Of a stretch of 64,000 bases of DNA, positions 11,670 to 24,195 are shown one piece after another. The notes beneath the pieces are model-generated. The model was given only the letters and a program-made list of their open reading frames with translations. It ran no database searches and was not told the DNA's origin. The DNA is from Zygaena filipendulae (Eukaryota > Arthropoda > Insecta > Lepidoptera > Zygaenidae). The DNA lies in the NCBI GenBank assembly GCA_907165275.2, contig OU015649.1, forward strand, positions 15,158,001 to 15,222,000. The letters are read 5' to 3'. The translations under genes and the position numbers were made by a program. The stretch's first letter is position 1, and each line of letters starts with the position of its first letter.

Positions 11670-11860
11670 GAGAGTTTCCCTAAATAAATGTGAATGTAAG
11701 TTTGTTTAATACACTTTCACGCCCTAACGGCTCAACCGATCATCACAAAGTTTTGCATACATGTTGTTAGGGGTGCAGAGAGGACATAGGACAGTTTTTG
11801 TTCCGGGATTCCCTTGGAAACTCCGAAATTAACGCGGCTGAAACCGCAGGGAACAGCTAG
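11670..11860 (+). mobile_element. Helitron (type a), 5' end degenerate
   Basis: AAATGTGAATGTAAGTTTG, ACGGCTCAACCGATCATCAC, then GAAACCGCAGGGAACAGCTAG and a flanking T. Confidence 0.7.
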
Positions 11861-11869
11861 TATATGTAT

Positions 11870-13540
11870 ATTACCAGTATTGTGTTTCCTTTATTTATTC
11901 AACTAATTATCAATCAGCTCAATAGATATTAAAAAATCTCGCGTGGCCATCGATTTGGTTGCTGACGGTATAGCCATTTGTAGCCGCGGTCTACCGCAGC
12001 GCACGCGCATCTAAAAACAAGACAAACTCCTCAATGTTGATCCAGTTGTCACACATGAAACGGGTCGAGGGCGAACGCGATTCATAAAATTTTCAAATCT
12101 GTATTCAGTCAAAACAAGATGTTAAAGTGTAGTGTATCATACAAAATAGTCACACAACTTAAGTGACACGTAAAACTTTAGATACATAGGTAGTCCTGGG
12201 TCAGACCATGCAGATATTATATCATGTGTAGATGGCAATGTACAAAAAACATCTTGATCAATTTACAGCTTTTGTTTCAACGATCCGTCGAGTTATTTTT
12301 AAAGAAAATATGTGCAACGTAGGTACCAGCACCTACCATTACCTACCACCAACATACCACCTCTTTTTATCTGACACTTCTCGCACACTTTTGAAGGTTT
12401 TTAATAAAAAAATGGGCTCTTTAAGTAGAAAATGACAGACGCCTCTACCTATTGGTCTGTAGGTATATGCCATAGCATCTCTCGTCATTCGTCATATGTA
12501 CAATTCTATGTCCCATAGTTAATTAAATGATTGTCTAGTTTAATTTCTTACAATTAACAAACTATCAGTTTAAATTCTAATTTGGAATTCAGAATTCGTT
12601 TTATTGTAGAGAGAAACATAACATAATCCCGTGCTATTTCTTTACAGATACAACTAATATATAAGTTACTGAGGTATGCTTAATTAGGTATAATTCACCT
12701 CATGACCTATATTTACAGACTAGCTTTATTAAAAAAATAAGCTAAACATTTAACCCGGCCATCGCTATCAGCTGTTCCTCACCTGTCAACGTAATGAACT
12801 ATTACATTAAATTATGCTCTACTTTATCTACGAAACACCAAACACGCGTGGAATAAGTACAGGAACCATATGCTGTAGTTAAATGGGATGAAAAACAAGG
12901 GAGCCGCACTAAAGAGTTAAGCAAAAAAAAAAGCTCAAAGAGCGGCGGGATGTGCGCACGTGCCTTTGCCTCGCCAGGTGCACAGGATGGGAGGGTTTAA
13001 GAAAAAACCACGCACAATCAGGGTCGGCTCTACTTTTTTATACAGACCAGTTCGAATTTTAAAATCGTTTATTTTTTATTTTTTTTAAATAGGTACCTAG
13101 GTTATAAATTAAACACATGGCGAGTAAATCTAATTTCATACAGTTCTGATGACAAATTTAAAAGAATTTTGTATTTATCTTTATTTCCGGCGATGCCCGC
13201 TTGGCCATTTATCTTAATCTAAAACGTATTTCGCTTTCCTGTTATTATGCGTTCATTATAAGACGTACAAATTAGAAAGACCTCGTCGTCATTGAAGCAT
13301 AAGTGTAGGTACTTTTTAATTCCGTACAGGTAATTATTATTTAGAATATTTTGTTACAAAATAAAGTTAAAATCATAGGTGCATTTGCTTTAAACGTTTT
13401 TTTTTCAACTTTATCAATCCACTGGCCTAAACACAAAATTATCGTTGATCGATTTTATCTTTGACCTAGAAACCTGGTACCTACACTGATGACTGATGTA
13501 ATAAGTACATAGGTAGGTAGTATGTACAGAAATTCCATCT
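11870..13540. other. Intronic sequence without recognised features
   Basis: AT-rich, with a slightly GC-rich patch at 12935-13000. No gene or known repeat seen. Confidence 0.4.
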
Positions 13541-13541
13541 A

Positions 13542-13751
13542 TCTATACTAATATTATAAAGAGAAAAGATAAGATATTTTGTTTCTTTGTTTGTTTGTTA
13601 CGATTTAACTCAAAAACTACTGGACCGATTTCCAAAATTCTTCCACCATTAGAAAGCTACATTATCCGTGAGTAACACAGGCTATATCGTAATCCGGAAT
13701 TCCCGCCGGAACTCCGAAATTATCGCTAGTGAAACCGCGCGGGACGGCTAG
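13542..13751 (+). mobile_element. Complete Helitron (type b)
   Basis: TCTATACTAATATTATAAAG at the start, then TTACGATTTAACTCAAAAAC, ACCGATTTCC, CCGGAATTCCCGCCGG and the end GCGGGACGGCTAG before T. Confidence 0.8.
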
Positions 13752-13759
13752 TTTAAAAT

Positions 13760-15475
13760 ACATTTTGGTGTTATTTAATTTCTGATCGTTAACAAAAATA
13801 ATTATGATAGGTATCCTTGACAGTGAAAATCTCGTGTATAATATTAATACAGGAAACAATATTTATACGCTCATAAGTGAAACGAATTAATCAATATATG
13901 CGGATAATCAGGCATATCGTCATGTATGCGCTTGCACACGAACTGTTGAACGGTGGGATAAGCACGAATAGCTTTTGACATCATACTAAACTAAAAAGCG
14001 TAAAAAGTAAAAAAAAAAAAACGAACTATTTACTGTCTTAATTAATTTTAGAAATATACTAATATTTGTAGTATATGAAGTAGGAGTCACAGGATTACCC
14101 GTCCCTCATTCCTCTTTCTCACACATTTTACTTATAGCCATCAATCTTTAAACTTGGGATATGATAGTGTGATATTTTATTTAATTTCTCATTTTCATCA
14201 AGAGCAACCTTTGTGACGGAACTCAATCGCATGCAAAATGCTTCCGTGACGAAATGAGTAGAAACCTACACTGTGTCTGTGTCTTGTGCTAAAGCCACAT
14301 TGCACGCATGCGTGCGCGCATACCTGGCGCGATCAATCCGGGAAATTATTAATTGACTTGTAAATAATTATCGTTTACTTTTAAAATTACGAAAAATAAC
14401 TGTAAAAAATATTTTTTACTATTTATTTAAACGTTTATCGTCATCATAAGAGTAACTAGTAAGTATTTTAATCTTAGAGTAAGTATATTTTAATTATGTT
14501 ACTAGATCTTTCCTGCGGCTCCATCCGTATTATTATAACTATTTGGAACTACGCTCTTAACTTTTAATAACTCCTTTATTCAAGCGATTAAACAAATCAT
14601 GTTAAAAGCTTTTATTATTTTATATATTTATTTAACTTGCAATGTATGTATGTAACTATGGTTGTTCGGATGGAATCTTGCAACTCAATTTTGTAGGAGA
14701 TATCTTCAACCGACTGAGATGAAATTTTGTATACACGTTTAGTTTGGATGACAATGCATGATTTATTCTTTTTAGCGCATTTGATCGACCCTTATTTTAA
14801 CTTACAACAACTGCAAAAACCCTAACTTTAGTAGTTTTTTCTTTGCATTATTTCCTTATAAGTACATACATTTAAAATCCACCTCTAGCTACCATGTTTC
14901 ATTTAGTGTAAGTTACAGAGAGTTACTCGCTGTTACATAAATACAATCAACTGCAAAACGTCCATGTGACAGGTGGGTACCATCAATATTATCTTTATTT
15001 GTATCTTTGGTCAAAGACAGGAATAATTCTAAAAAAACCTTGTTAACAGCCAAATATAAATTACTTGGCCGCCATGTTTACCTTTTGTTCTCGGTTCGGA
15101 CCTTAGATGCCAGTGGTCAATTACCTTCAATTACCGTACACGTGTCAAAATATTATGTCAACAGCTACATGCGGGCCAACAGCCGCGGTGCAGCGCGTTA
15201 CCTAACCGATAACCATTTTCTCTACACTCTAATGCATGTATTGGAATTTCGGAGGCGTCGAATTGCGGCCAAGGTCATTGCCCTTTTTGGGATAAGGCGT
15301 TTTTGGTCAATAAGGTTAGGTTAGGAGGTCTGTTAAAATAATATATACTGAATACTCGGCTGGAGGTGTAAAATTCTTATTTTTCCATTGGAAAAAAAAA
15401 TCTTATTGTGATGGAAAAGTTATTTTTTCAAAGTGCATGGCTTACGAAAGTGAATTATTGCTAAAAGTCTATGGT
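13760..15475. other. Intronic sequence without recognised features
   Basis: AT-rich. A 105-aa open frame at 15007-15324 has no domain or splice signals that convince me. GGTTAGGTTAGG at about 15314 resembles the insect telomere repeat but only for two units. Confidence 0.4.
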
Positions 15476-15477
15476 TT

Positions 15478-15820
15478 ATGGATATTTCCATGAAAATTAT
15501 TTCATGGAAATTTCATGAAAATATTTCATGAATAATATAATACTCATTTCATGAGTAATCTATCTAATATATATAAATCACGTGTCACGTTGTTTGTCCG
15601 CGATGGACTTCGAAACTACTGTACGGATTTTGATAAAATTTTGTAACCATTTATTTATAATATGGGCCAACTTAAAAGATAGGACAGTTTTTATCCCGCA
15701 ATTCCCGCGGGAACTCCGAAATTACCGCGGATGAAATCGCGGGGGACAACTAGTATATATATAATTCAATTTCATGGATAATGTAATATTTCATGAAAAT
15801 TATTTCATGGAAATATCCAT
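15478..15820. mobile_element. Foldback element split by a Helitron
   Basis: The outer arms ATGGATATTTCCATGAAA and the complement of TTTCATGGAAATATCCAT are inverted, with repeated TTTCATGA units within each arm. The centre is occupied by the Helitron at 15563-15753. Without it the element is about 150 bp. Confidence 0.65.
15563..15753 (+). mobile_element. Helitron (type c), nested
   Basis: Starts TCTAATATATATAAATC, then CACGTTGTTTGTCCGCGATGG, GATTTTGATAAAATTTTG and the shared 3' module ending GGGGGACAACTAG before T. Confidence 0.8.
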
Positions 15821-16375
15821 ATAATAATATTATGACTAAAGGCCGTAGCGATTCTACTTTGTGGTTTCATCAACTTGGAGTTTAAGTTGTTCTCCCTTAG
15901 ACGAGGAAGACATGAAGTAAAAGTCAACGTGGTTATGTAAAATTCGATTGAAATCTCTAAAGATATTTTGTAGCAACATTTTAATACACTCCTAGAATAC
16001 CTAATCAGCTATTATTTTCGACTCATTCCTCACGTACCTACATGTTGTTACGTAACTGTCACTGTTAAAATCGGAGTGAAAGTATAATAATATAATTGAC
16101 ACCGGCAACGAGTAATTACCCGAAACACTTTTCTCTTTTATCCATTAAGAATATGTACTTGACAAATGTAAAACATTTACTTCCTTCCGTGGAACTTCGG
16201 CGAATGCAGATTGTATACTTGTTTATCTATCAGTAATAAAATTATGATAATTTAGTTTTAATCGATTTCAATTTAAATAATTTACTGTTATTTATTTCAC
16301 TAAAATTGTAATAATATGGTCAGTGATATAATCACAATAAAAATGGTCGTTCAGTATATGTATGCACCTATAGGA

Positions 16376-16590
16376 ATCTGCCCTCGAATGGCCAACTCAA
16401 TGGCATCCATGGCGAGAGAAGCAGGACTGGTGCTTTGGAAGAATTGGCCATACACTGGCAAATACTCTAAAGTCCATTAAAGAAGGGAAAAAAAAAGAAT
16501 TGGCCCTAGGATCTCCTCCAAACAATTGAACATCATTACACTAAAACGTCATCAGTTGTTATGGAGTAGGCATGTAGAGATGCGTAGAGT
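16376..16590 (+). pseudogene. Possible decayed retroelement coding fragment
   Basis: A stretch reading in part as RISSKQLNIITLKRHQLLWS in one plus frame, preceded by CCAACTCAATGGCATCC. It has stops and frame changes. It looks like old coding sequence of a retroelement, but I cannot name the family. Confidence 0.2.
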
Positions 16591-16603
16591 TATAGAGCGC
16601 TTA

Positions 16604-16842
16604 CGGCCGCACTCAGAGTCGACTTTAAGGATTACTTAGTTAAGTACAGATTTTTAAAACAAAACTGCCGCAATCAGAGACGTTTAGTAAATTAATGTTA
16701 ATTGGCATTTAATGAGATGTAACTTAATAAGTTAAATTTCAATTAACATTAATTTATTAAACTTGTCTGATTGCGGCAGTTTTGTTTTAAAAATCTATAC
16801 TTAACTATAAGTAATCATTAAAGTCGACTCTGAGTGCGGCCG
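16604..16842 (+). mobile_element. MITE family P, copy 1 (239-bp palindrome)
   Basis: Nearly the whole element is one inverted repeat: the arms start CCGCACTCAGAGTCGACTTT and end with its complement. Each arm is about 105 bp around a short loop. TTA flanks both sides (16601-16603 and 16843-16845), giving a likely 3-bp target duplication. Orientation is set by the small arm difference GAGACGTTTAGTAAA (left) versus TTATTAAACTTGTC (right). Confidence 0.85.
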
Positions 16843-16914
16843 TTAGACTTAAATACGAGTATAATTAACATAAATAAATTGAAATTCTGGATACATATTA
16901 TATTCGTTCAAACT

Positions 16915-17085
16915 ATTCTAATACTATAAATTCCAGTTTGTTTGTTATGCTTTCACGCTTTAACTACTCAACCAACCGTCATGAAAACTTGCATGGTACA
17001 GAAAAGAACATAGGGTACTTTTTATAACGGAATTCCCGCGAGATCTCCGAAATTAAAACATATGGAGCTGCGAGGAACAGAAGTA
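16915..17085 (+). mobile_element. Helitron (type a), degenerate
   Basis: TCTAATACTATAAATTCC, CTCAACCAACCGTCATG and GGAATTCCCGCGAGATCTCC; ends AGGAACAGAAG with no CTAG. It lies between two family P palindromes. Confidence 0.6.
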
Positions 17086-17161
17086 ATATATTTTAAGTAT
17101 GATATTTTAAAGTTACTTTTTAGGTAGCTTCGTTTTATCGTCTTGATTTCTGGGCTTCTTA

Positions 17162-17398
17162 CCGCCGCACTCAGAGTCGACTTTAATGATTACTTAGTTA
17201 AGTATAGATTTTTTAAACAAAACTGCCGCAATCAGACTAGTTTAATAAATTAATGTTAATTGGCATTTAACTAACTAAGTTACATCTCATTAAATGCCAA
17301 ATAACATTAATTTACTGAACGTCTCTGATTGCGGCAGTTTTGTTTTAAAAATCTATACTTAACTAAGTAATCATTAAAGTCGACTCTGAGTGCGGCGG
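17162..17398 (-). mobile_element. MITE family P, copy 2 (237-bp palindrome)
   Basis: CCGCCGCACTCAGAGTCGAC and its complement form the ends. The arm differences are swapped relative to 16604-16842, so this copy is inserted in the opposite orientation. Flanks are TTA on the left and TAA on the right. Confidence 0.85.
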
Positions 17399-17605
17399 TA
17401 AGCATTGGTACCACAAAAGTTAGTCGATTCGGATCAAATCCGAACATCATAGGCCTCATACCTCATGTCCACGATGAGTTAGCTTTTTTTCCGGATGCGT
17501 TTGATGTGTTCGCCGCTATGAATTATTTTGAACAGCTATAACAAGATTTATTATTGTCCAGCCGACGTTCCATGTTAGAAGCGAAGGGCGGCAAGATAAA
17601 CTGAT

Positions 17606-17770
17606 TTTTTTTTCTTTTTTTTATGTCATAAGGGCAAACGGGCAGGTGGTACATCTGATGGTTAGTGATTACCGCCGCCCATGGACATCTGCAACACTAG
17701 AAGGCATGCAGGATTGCAAACAATGCCATATAGGATTAATTCTACCATGCCAAAGACAAAAGCGTTCTGC
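17606..17770. repeat. GGCAAACGGGCAGG dispersed repeat
   Basis: A T run, ATGTCATAAGGGCAAACG, GGCAGGTGGTACATCTGATG, ACCGCCGCCCATGGACATC and CTGCAACACTAGAAG. I recognise this motif series as common in lepidopteran genomes. A short second piece is at 50461-50505. Confidence 0.55.
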
Positions 17771-18630
17771 TCACATTTATCGATACCTACTAGCTTAATA
17801 ACTTAGCTGTATGATCAAACCAATGGAAAAAAAACTCGCTGGAACACGTCTTAAGTGGTATGAACCATAGAGCAAATAAATTAACTAGAGAGTACATATT
17901 GGAGGCGGGGCAGAGTAAACATTAGTAAAGTTTACAGAGTAAATGCTTTAACTTGTACATAACTTCTTTTGCTGCCATCCCAAGTATAATTACCACAGTA
18001 TTCCCAAAACTGTGAATTTTGAAGACAGTGACTAAGTAAAAACATAACCATAAAGCGTTTGATACATTTCTTTACGTTAATGAATATTTTGGTGCGTGAT
18101 GAATAGTGTTGTGTGCGAAAATTCCCCAGTGACACTGGTTTCCATCTGTTTTCATACTAAACTAAGTTGATGCCCCTTCTAAATATTTGTTATTTTCTGT
18201 TCTGTAGTATGGACATTGGCATACACATATGATGAAAGAACTTTCGCTTTCGATCGAAAGATTTTTTATTTTCAGTATAGTAGTTGGTCTCAACAAAAGT
18301 ACTTAAATAAAAGATTAAATATAAGAGCACCTTCTTTTTTATTATTTTCAACGCGTTTTTACTATGTAACGCGCCTTTTCTTAACTTGCACCACGCGCCA
18401 TGAGCAAGCGGCGCGAGCGCGATGGGCGGATGTTCCGGGAGCTATCGTCACCTATCGTTGTTATTATATACTTTATGAACTAACAGTAATTTTTATAACA
18501 GCCACTGTTAGCAAAGTGATCCCTCTATCTTGTACCCAAGATACACCAGAACCGACATCATTGTCTATATACTCTGTAGACCTTTGTTTTCGTATATCAA
18601 AAGACATGTTTTATAATTATCTATTACTAA
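17771..18630. other. Intronic sequence with a 159-aa open frame of no clear meaning
   Basis: The plus-strand frame 18216-18695 runs into the Helitron at 18634 and ends there. It contains a CpG-rich patch (18390-18440) but no domain. Confidence 0.35.
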
Positions 18631-18633
18631 GTA

Positions 18634-18811
18634 TAGCTGTTCCCAGTGGTTTCACCCGCGTTTATTTCGGAGTTCCCGCTGGAATTCCAGGGTAAAAGTA
18701 CCTACACTCCTATGAAAAAAACTTCTATGAAAATTTTCATGATGATCGGTTCACTAATTCGGGTGGGAAATGAAACAACAAACTTTCTTTCGCATTTATA
18801 ATATTAGGATT
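18634..18811 (-). mobile_element. Helitron (type a), middle shortened
   Basis: ATAGCTGTTCCCAGTGG, TTTCGGAGTTCCCGCTGG, GATCGGTTCAC and, at the far end, TTTATAATATTAGGA. Confidence 0.7.
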
Positions 18812-18814
18812 ATT

Positions 18815-21130
18815 AACATATAAATAATTAAAATAAAATATATTATGAGTGGTCCACAATATTGTGTGACCATCCCAGTAGGTATTATACTTATCAATTC
18901 CTAGATTAAGTGAAGGTTTTTTCGTAAAGTCTAATAAATAAAACCCTCCATTGATTCTCGTTTGGGTTTTTTATAACGCTCTTTTTAAAATAAAGTCGGC
19001 GGCACAAAGCGAATAATATCAATTTTGAAATTCCACTATTTCGTGCTACACATAAAGGCTGCTCTTTAATATTTAACACAAGAAGAACAACAACAAATAT
19101 ATGTACATATGTACATTAACCTAAAAACAACTTGCTTGAGTATGGCAGTAAAAAGGCTGTACAAGAAACTCAGGCGTACTTAGGTCGAGGAAATACAGCA
19201 AACATACATAGATAATAGAAAGAAAGAGTTGGAAGGAGGCGGCGCGGCGCGGCGCGGTGCATCGCCGATGATTGATATTCGACGCCAAATATTATAACTC
19301 TATAATAATATTATTTCAAAGGGCTGAGTTACAAAGAAGCTTATTTGAACAGTAATGTGATCACAGCATATAAATTGTAACTGATCTGTGACTGTACTGC
19401 GTATATCAAAGGCTTGTCTTTGTAAAGCTTTTGACGATGATTATGTTGGTGTATTATTCAACGATAAATTAACAAAATTAACTGTGTCTGAAACTATAAT
19501 ATTTTACTTACTGAAAAAAGTGCGTAAACACCCAGAGTTGTAACTAAACACGTAAATTCAAGACATACTTAAACTGAAAGTATAAATCAATTTGGGTCTA
19601 AAATCATCTTTTTCATAAGTACCTACCTGGTTTTGACATAACTAACTATAAGTTGATCGTGATCTTTTTCTAGCGTTAGATGTTTGTTTTTCTGTTAGTG
19701 AATTCAAATGTAGCTTTAAAAGTAGTTGCCTTGCTGAATCCAAAAAAAAAGGAAAGTACATAAGTATTATGTTATACATATATCATGCGGAAAAATCTTA
19801 AACCGCCTGAAGTCGCGAGCACAGCTAACTGATATTATAAGTGTGCTACTTACTACATACTATTATATCTACTACATGTATTCATAACTTATTTTGAGTC
19901 TTTGGCAAGTAAACGTGTCGCGGTGCGCACACGCGCACGTGGGCGACTCGTGGGCGCGAGGCTTTTGTGCAGACATCAATTTTCGGAGCTGAGAGGACGA
20001 TGCATTTAATTGATGGGCACAACAGATGAGGTCAATCGAGTGGTTATGTAACAATTTTTTACTTATTCCTTCCATAGAGATCATTGTAATGCACCTATTC
20101 AGGTATATATAGCTTTGGAAGCTCTTGCTTAATCTAAGGTGAAACCAAAAAAATCACAAATAAGCCTTGATATGAATATACTTCATCCACGCATCCGAGG
20201 TAATTGGGGAGTTCCTGCGAGAATTCCGTGAAATATTTTCTTAGCTGATTGCCTCATATGTCAAGTAGTATTCGTTTTTAGTCGGGAAGTCGGCGATTTT
20301 GCGCTTTATTATAGAATATGTATATACAGATGTATATTGTAGATTTGATTCTATATATACTTAAATCCCAAAACACTTCAAATCGTTTAATCTATAGCAA
20401 AAGAGAGTATTCTAAAGAAAAAACATTCATAGTCTTAATTACTTATCTACAAGCTGTTTGGTGAAATTGATAACCTAGAATAGTCTTGTTGTCTACACGG
20501 TCCAATGGTCCCAGCACGCCGCAATGGTCCCTCGAGTGACATTCCGGAGCGCACGCGGACCGTGACCGGAGCGGGCCGGTCCCATTGAGCCACCCGAAAC
20601 CTAACATGACACGATGTTTTTCTACCAAGTATTGGGTTACGTTATAGGCAAGTACACGTTTCTTGTGTGACCTTTTTTTTATAATATTGGAAATTAATTT
20701 GCGTCGCCTACATTGGTTGCCGCGTTGTGAGTATTTCGGTCTCATTACACACCTTTAGGTTTTTTTAACACAAATATATTATGTACGAGGTATATGCGTA
20801 GCTTCACGTCTTGTAACAAACAGTGTAAAACAATCTTAGAAGAAAATTTTAACCTTCTTCTAATTGTGGTATATCATTAGATCTGATGACGAACAAGGAA
20901 GAGGGTCATGGAAACTATGTAATTAAAGGTTTTACCTTAATTATTGTTTTTATTTAATACAAGTTGAGCAAAGTACAGGTAGATATCTAGTATTTGATAA
21001 AAAAATTATACTAATTTATTGGAAAAGTAAATTCCACAAATGACAGACTCTATTTTGATTTTATTTTGGAATTTATGATCTATCATAACATAAGCTTGTA
21101 TTCTAAATTCCAAATAGTTTTTTTTTATAT
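18815..21130. other. Intronic sequence with a GC microsatellite
   Basis: 19239-19258 is (GGCGC)n. 20505-20600 is GC-rich without a recognisable feature. 20195-20235 is a faint Helitron relic (GGGGAGTTCCTGCGAGAATTC). No gene recognised. Confidence 0.4.
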
Positions 21131-21136
21131 CTTATA

Positions 21137-21460
21137 GGCTAGTTTCCTAAATTTTCTTTTTTAGTCCGTTTTGTAGATTATTAAAAAATATTAGACACGT
21201 ATTTTTTTTTTTTTTATGTAACCAAAAAATAACGGAGATATATCAAGTCGAAATTTCACATGACGTCACGTCTCGCTACAGTTTGTTCGCACGTTATAGC
21301 GAGCTGTGACATCACGAGTCCCCCACCCTAAACTTTAATGCGCTTTATCTATGCATATTTCCATTATTTTAAAAAAGCAAAAAATACGTGTCTTTTATTT
21401 TTTTATTATCTAACTGACGGACTAAATAGAATTTTGATTTTTTTACCCAGGAAACTAGCC
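21137..21460. mobile_element. MITE family C, copy 1 (324 bp, TA duplication)
   Basis: Ends GGCTAGTTTCC and GGAAACTAGCC flanked by TA on both sides, as in Tc1/mariner elements. Inner inverted arms carry AGTCCGTTTTGTAGATTA and TCTAACTGACGGACTAA plus ACACGTATTTTT. The core has an exact CREB/ATF site TGACGTCA at 21261-21268 and a mutated partner (TGACATCA). Eight copies occur in the window. Confidence 0.85.
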
Positions 21461-21787
21461 TATTGTGACAGATTCAGGTTTAAAAGTAGGTGAAAATGCA
21501 ATAAAAACACATATGTTCCCGATACCCCCTCGTTCTTTGGTTTCAAATATAGTAATTTAACCGTCGAGATTGATCTAATGCATGATTCAATACTGAGAAG
21601 TGGCTTCACCATATCGCAGGGAGCGGAGGTCTCGCTCATTCCGTTCAATTAGCTCACATCGCCTCACTAATCAACTCAAGAGATGGCATGTCCAGTTAAC
21701 GAACCAGAGACGCCAAAGCTTCTGTAGATGAGTCTACAAATTTGTCAGTAAGGGGAATCGAGCATTTAAAAGTAAGTAAATATTTAA

Positions 21788-21977
21788 TATGTGCGTCGCG
21801 GTTTCACCCGCGGTAATTTCGGAGTTCCCGCAGGAATTCCGGGATAAAAAGTACCCTATGTCCTTCTCTGTACCCCTGAAAACGTGCATGCCAAATTTCA
21901 TCCAAATCCGTTCAGCCGTTTTTGCGTGATTGAGTAACAAACATCCACACTTTCACATTTATAATATTAGTAGGATT
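21788..21977 (-). mobile_element. Helitron (type a)
   Basis: Minus strand: GTCGCGGTTTCACCCGCGG, CCTATGTCCTTCTCTGTACC, CAAATCCGTTCAGCCG and ATAATATTAGTAGGA. The final CTAG is replaced by AATATGTGC. Confidence 0.75.
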
Positions 21978-21979
21978 AA

Positions 21980-23030
21980 ATTGAATACAATTCAGAGCAC
22001 GACCGGGAAACAATTTTGTTATTTTACTATTTTCATGTCAAAATATGTAGGTAATATAAATGAATTTTATTATCAAGTAATTTTGACGTGCAGCCAACCG
22101 CCGCCTGATCAAGTCACGGTTTCTCTTAGATCTTTTTGTTGAAGTTTGTTACGATCCACAAATTTAATATTTATTTATATAAAATTTTCCATGCTCATAA
22201 TGTTTTCTCATATGTCTACGTCTCATTCTGACGAATTCTAAAAACAATGTTATAATAAAGGAAAAAATATTCTAAAAACAGAGTCAAGAAAACAAACAAC
22301 TAGCTAATAACCTCTGCCAGAATTGGGAAACGATAAATTTGTCATCGTCACAGAAAACTAGTTTGAAAGGAAGTCAAACACAAAATGTAATAATAAAAAC
22401 TGGATGGTTGAGCAAATTCTCAAGTTTAATACCGCTTGGATTTTTCTCAATGAATCCATCGCAATGGTATTCTGTTGATGCACTTTTATTTCGAGAGAAT
22501 CGAGAGCCCATTGACATAGATTCGTAACGGTTCTTGGGTAATCAGGGAGTATGTCTATTTATCATTATTGAACAGTCTTCGCATAATATATATTTGTTAG
22601 TAATGGAATCGTGACGTTAAGTGAACCTTTCCAAGGGCTTTTTCTACTGAGGAGGTCTGCACTCTTCCTAATTCAAGATATTCTTCAATAATACCATATT
22701 TTATTACCGAAAGTAATGATAAGTCAAAAGAATGTAAATAATAAATAAATAAATTTTTAAAGTCAAGCAGTATTTTAAAGTAGCTTTTACCTTTTTTTGC
22801 AACCGTATGGTGGCAAAACCACGAAGATAATATTGTGTGTCCATATAAGTAAAAAAAAAAAATTGACGTCATCACTGTACTAAGATCTTCTGCAATACGA
22901 AATATTCATCGACAAAATGCATTCGTGGAAAAATATTCTGATTATGCAAACATAATAGAGATGCACGCGGAGATTAAGTAAAAGATTTTTCAAGATGATT
23001 CTCAGAATTTGTGGCTTGATAATCGTCATG
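21980..23030. other. Intronic sequence without recognised features
   Basis: AT-rich; the open frames of 62-92 aa show no signals. Confidence 0.4.
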
Positions 23031-23032
23031 CC

Positions 23033-23150
23033 ATAGGCAATCAACCCGGTTTAAACCCGATGCTTGGGTTTAAACCCATTTAAAGCCCGTCAACTCCCAG
23101 GCGTTTACGGGCTTAAATCGGATTTAAACCGGGTTGATTGCCCACCTATA
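23033..23150. mobile_element. Small foldback with GTTTAAAC-type motifs (118 bp)
   Basis: The left arm GGCAATCAACCCGGTTTAAA pairs with the right arm around GGATTTAAACCGGGTTGATT. GTTTAAACCC and related TTTAAA motifs recur inside. It looks like a tiny MITE or a strong hairpin; no second copy was seen. Confidence 0.6.
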
Positions 23151-23159
23151 GTCATACAG

Positions 23160-24170
23160 CTAGTAATATTATATGAACCTACCTATTTAATAAAAATTCA
23201 ATATTTTCAACTTTATAGAGCTATCACTTTCACGATCTAGAACTTGAAGGCATTAATTAGTTGTGTTTTAATTAAGAAGTCCAAAGAATCTTATTCAAAA
23301 CTGCTTGTTTGCACTTGGAGGAATAGTTTGATTAAATAGTAATAGCTCTGACCTTCGTGTTTGTTTTATAACAATTGCACAACTAGTTTGCGTAAACAGT
23401 TCATCAGAAGTGGGATAAGTATTAAGTGGGATAAGCGCTAGGTGTACCCGAACCTTGCCAATGCTTAGTTGGTGACCCTTTCGGCAGAGCATGCAAGAGA
23501 TTAATGTCTTCAAATTTAGAATAGGCACTGTTTATGTTTGTTTCTTCTTCTTGTGTTTTGTGCTGAAATAAATGTATTTTCTTTCTTCTTCTTTCTTTCT
23601 GTTATTCGGGCTGAAAATATTCCAAATAAGGAAGTATAAGTAGGCTGAGTTTGCATTTGCATTCTAGGAATGCTTTTCATCACATTTGAAACATTCCAAA
23701 ACTCTATGAACAAAAGAGAACGGTAAAGCTTAAGTCTACTCTTTTAGAATTGACAATCAATTCGGACACAGTCCACAAGGTGTCAACACGGTTACCAAGA
23801 AACGCGTGCGCAAGTGTCTGACTCACCCATCTTGTGACACTTCCCTGTGGCGCTATGACGTCAAACAATATCTAGACAGTATGATATGTCAGAAGTAAAT
23901 TATTTTATTCTAAAAATAAATCACAAATAAATCATGTTTATCATGCGCTTATTATTCGTTTGTAGATTGTTTTTAGTGTAGTGTTAAACCATTGACCTAT
24001 TCGACCGGTACCGTTTTTAACACGGTCTTCAGAGGCCGGGGGTAGTGACTTCGACTCCCTTTATGGACAGACAACTTAATATTGATTGTTGATATTTATT
24101 TAAGGAATATTTACGAAGTTCAAATGTTCACATGTTTCTGTAATAAGTTGTTTAGTCACCATACCAAAAA
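23160..24170. other. Intronic sequence without recognised features
   Basis: A weak tRNA-like patch near 24000-24075 was considered and rejected. No gene recognised. Confidence 0.4.
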
Positions 24171-24173
24171 TTA

Positions 24174-24195
24174 TGTGTGTGTGTGTGTGTGTGTT
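24174..24195. repeat. (TG)n microsatellite
   Basis: About eleven TG units. Confidence 0.9.

Noticed and set aside
15007..15324. 105-aa plus-strand open frame
   Set aside because: No recognised domain or splice signal.
15308..15327. TTAGG-like telomeric repeat
   Set aside because: Only about two units, so chance is enough.
18216..18695. Longest open frame in the window (159 aa)
   Set aside because: No domain, it ends inside a Helitron, and its composition is like translated intron.
23990..24075. tRNA-like SINE head
   Set aside because: Only a weak B-box resemblance and no A box.
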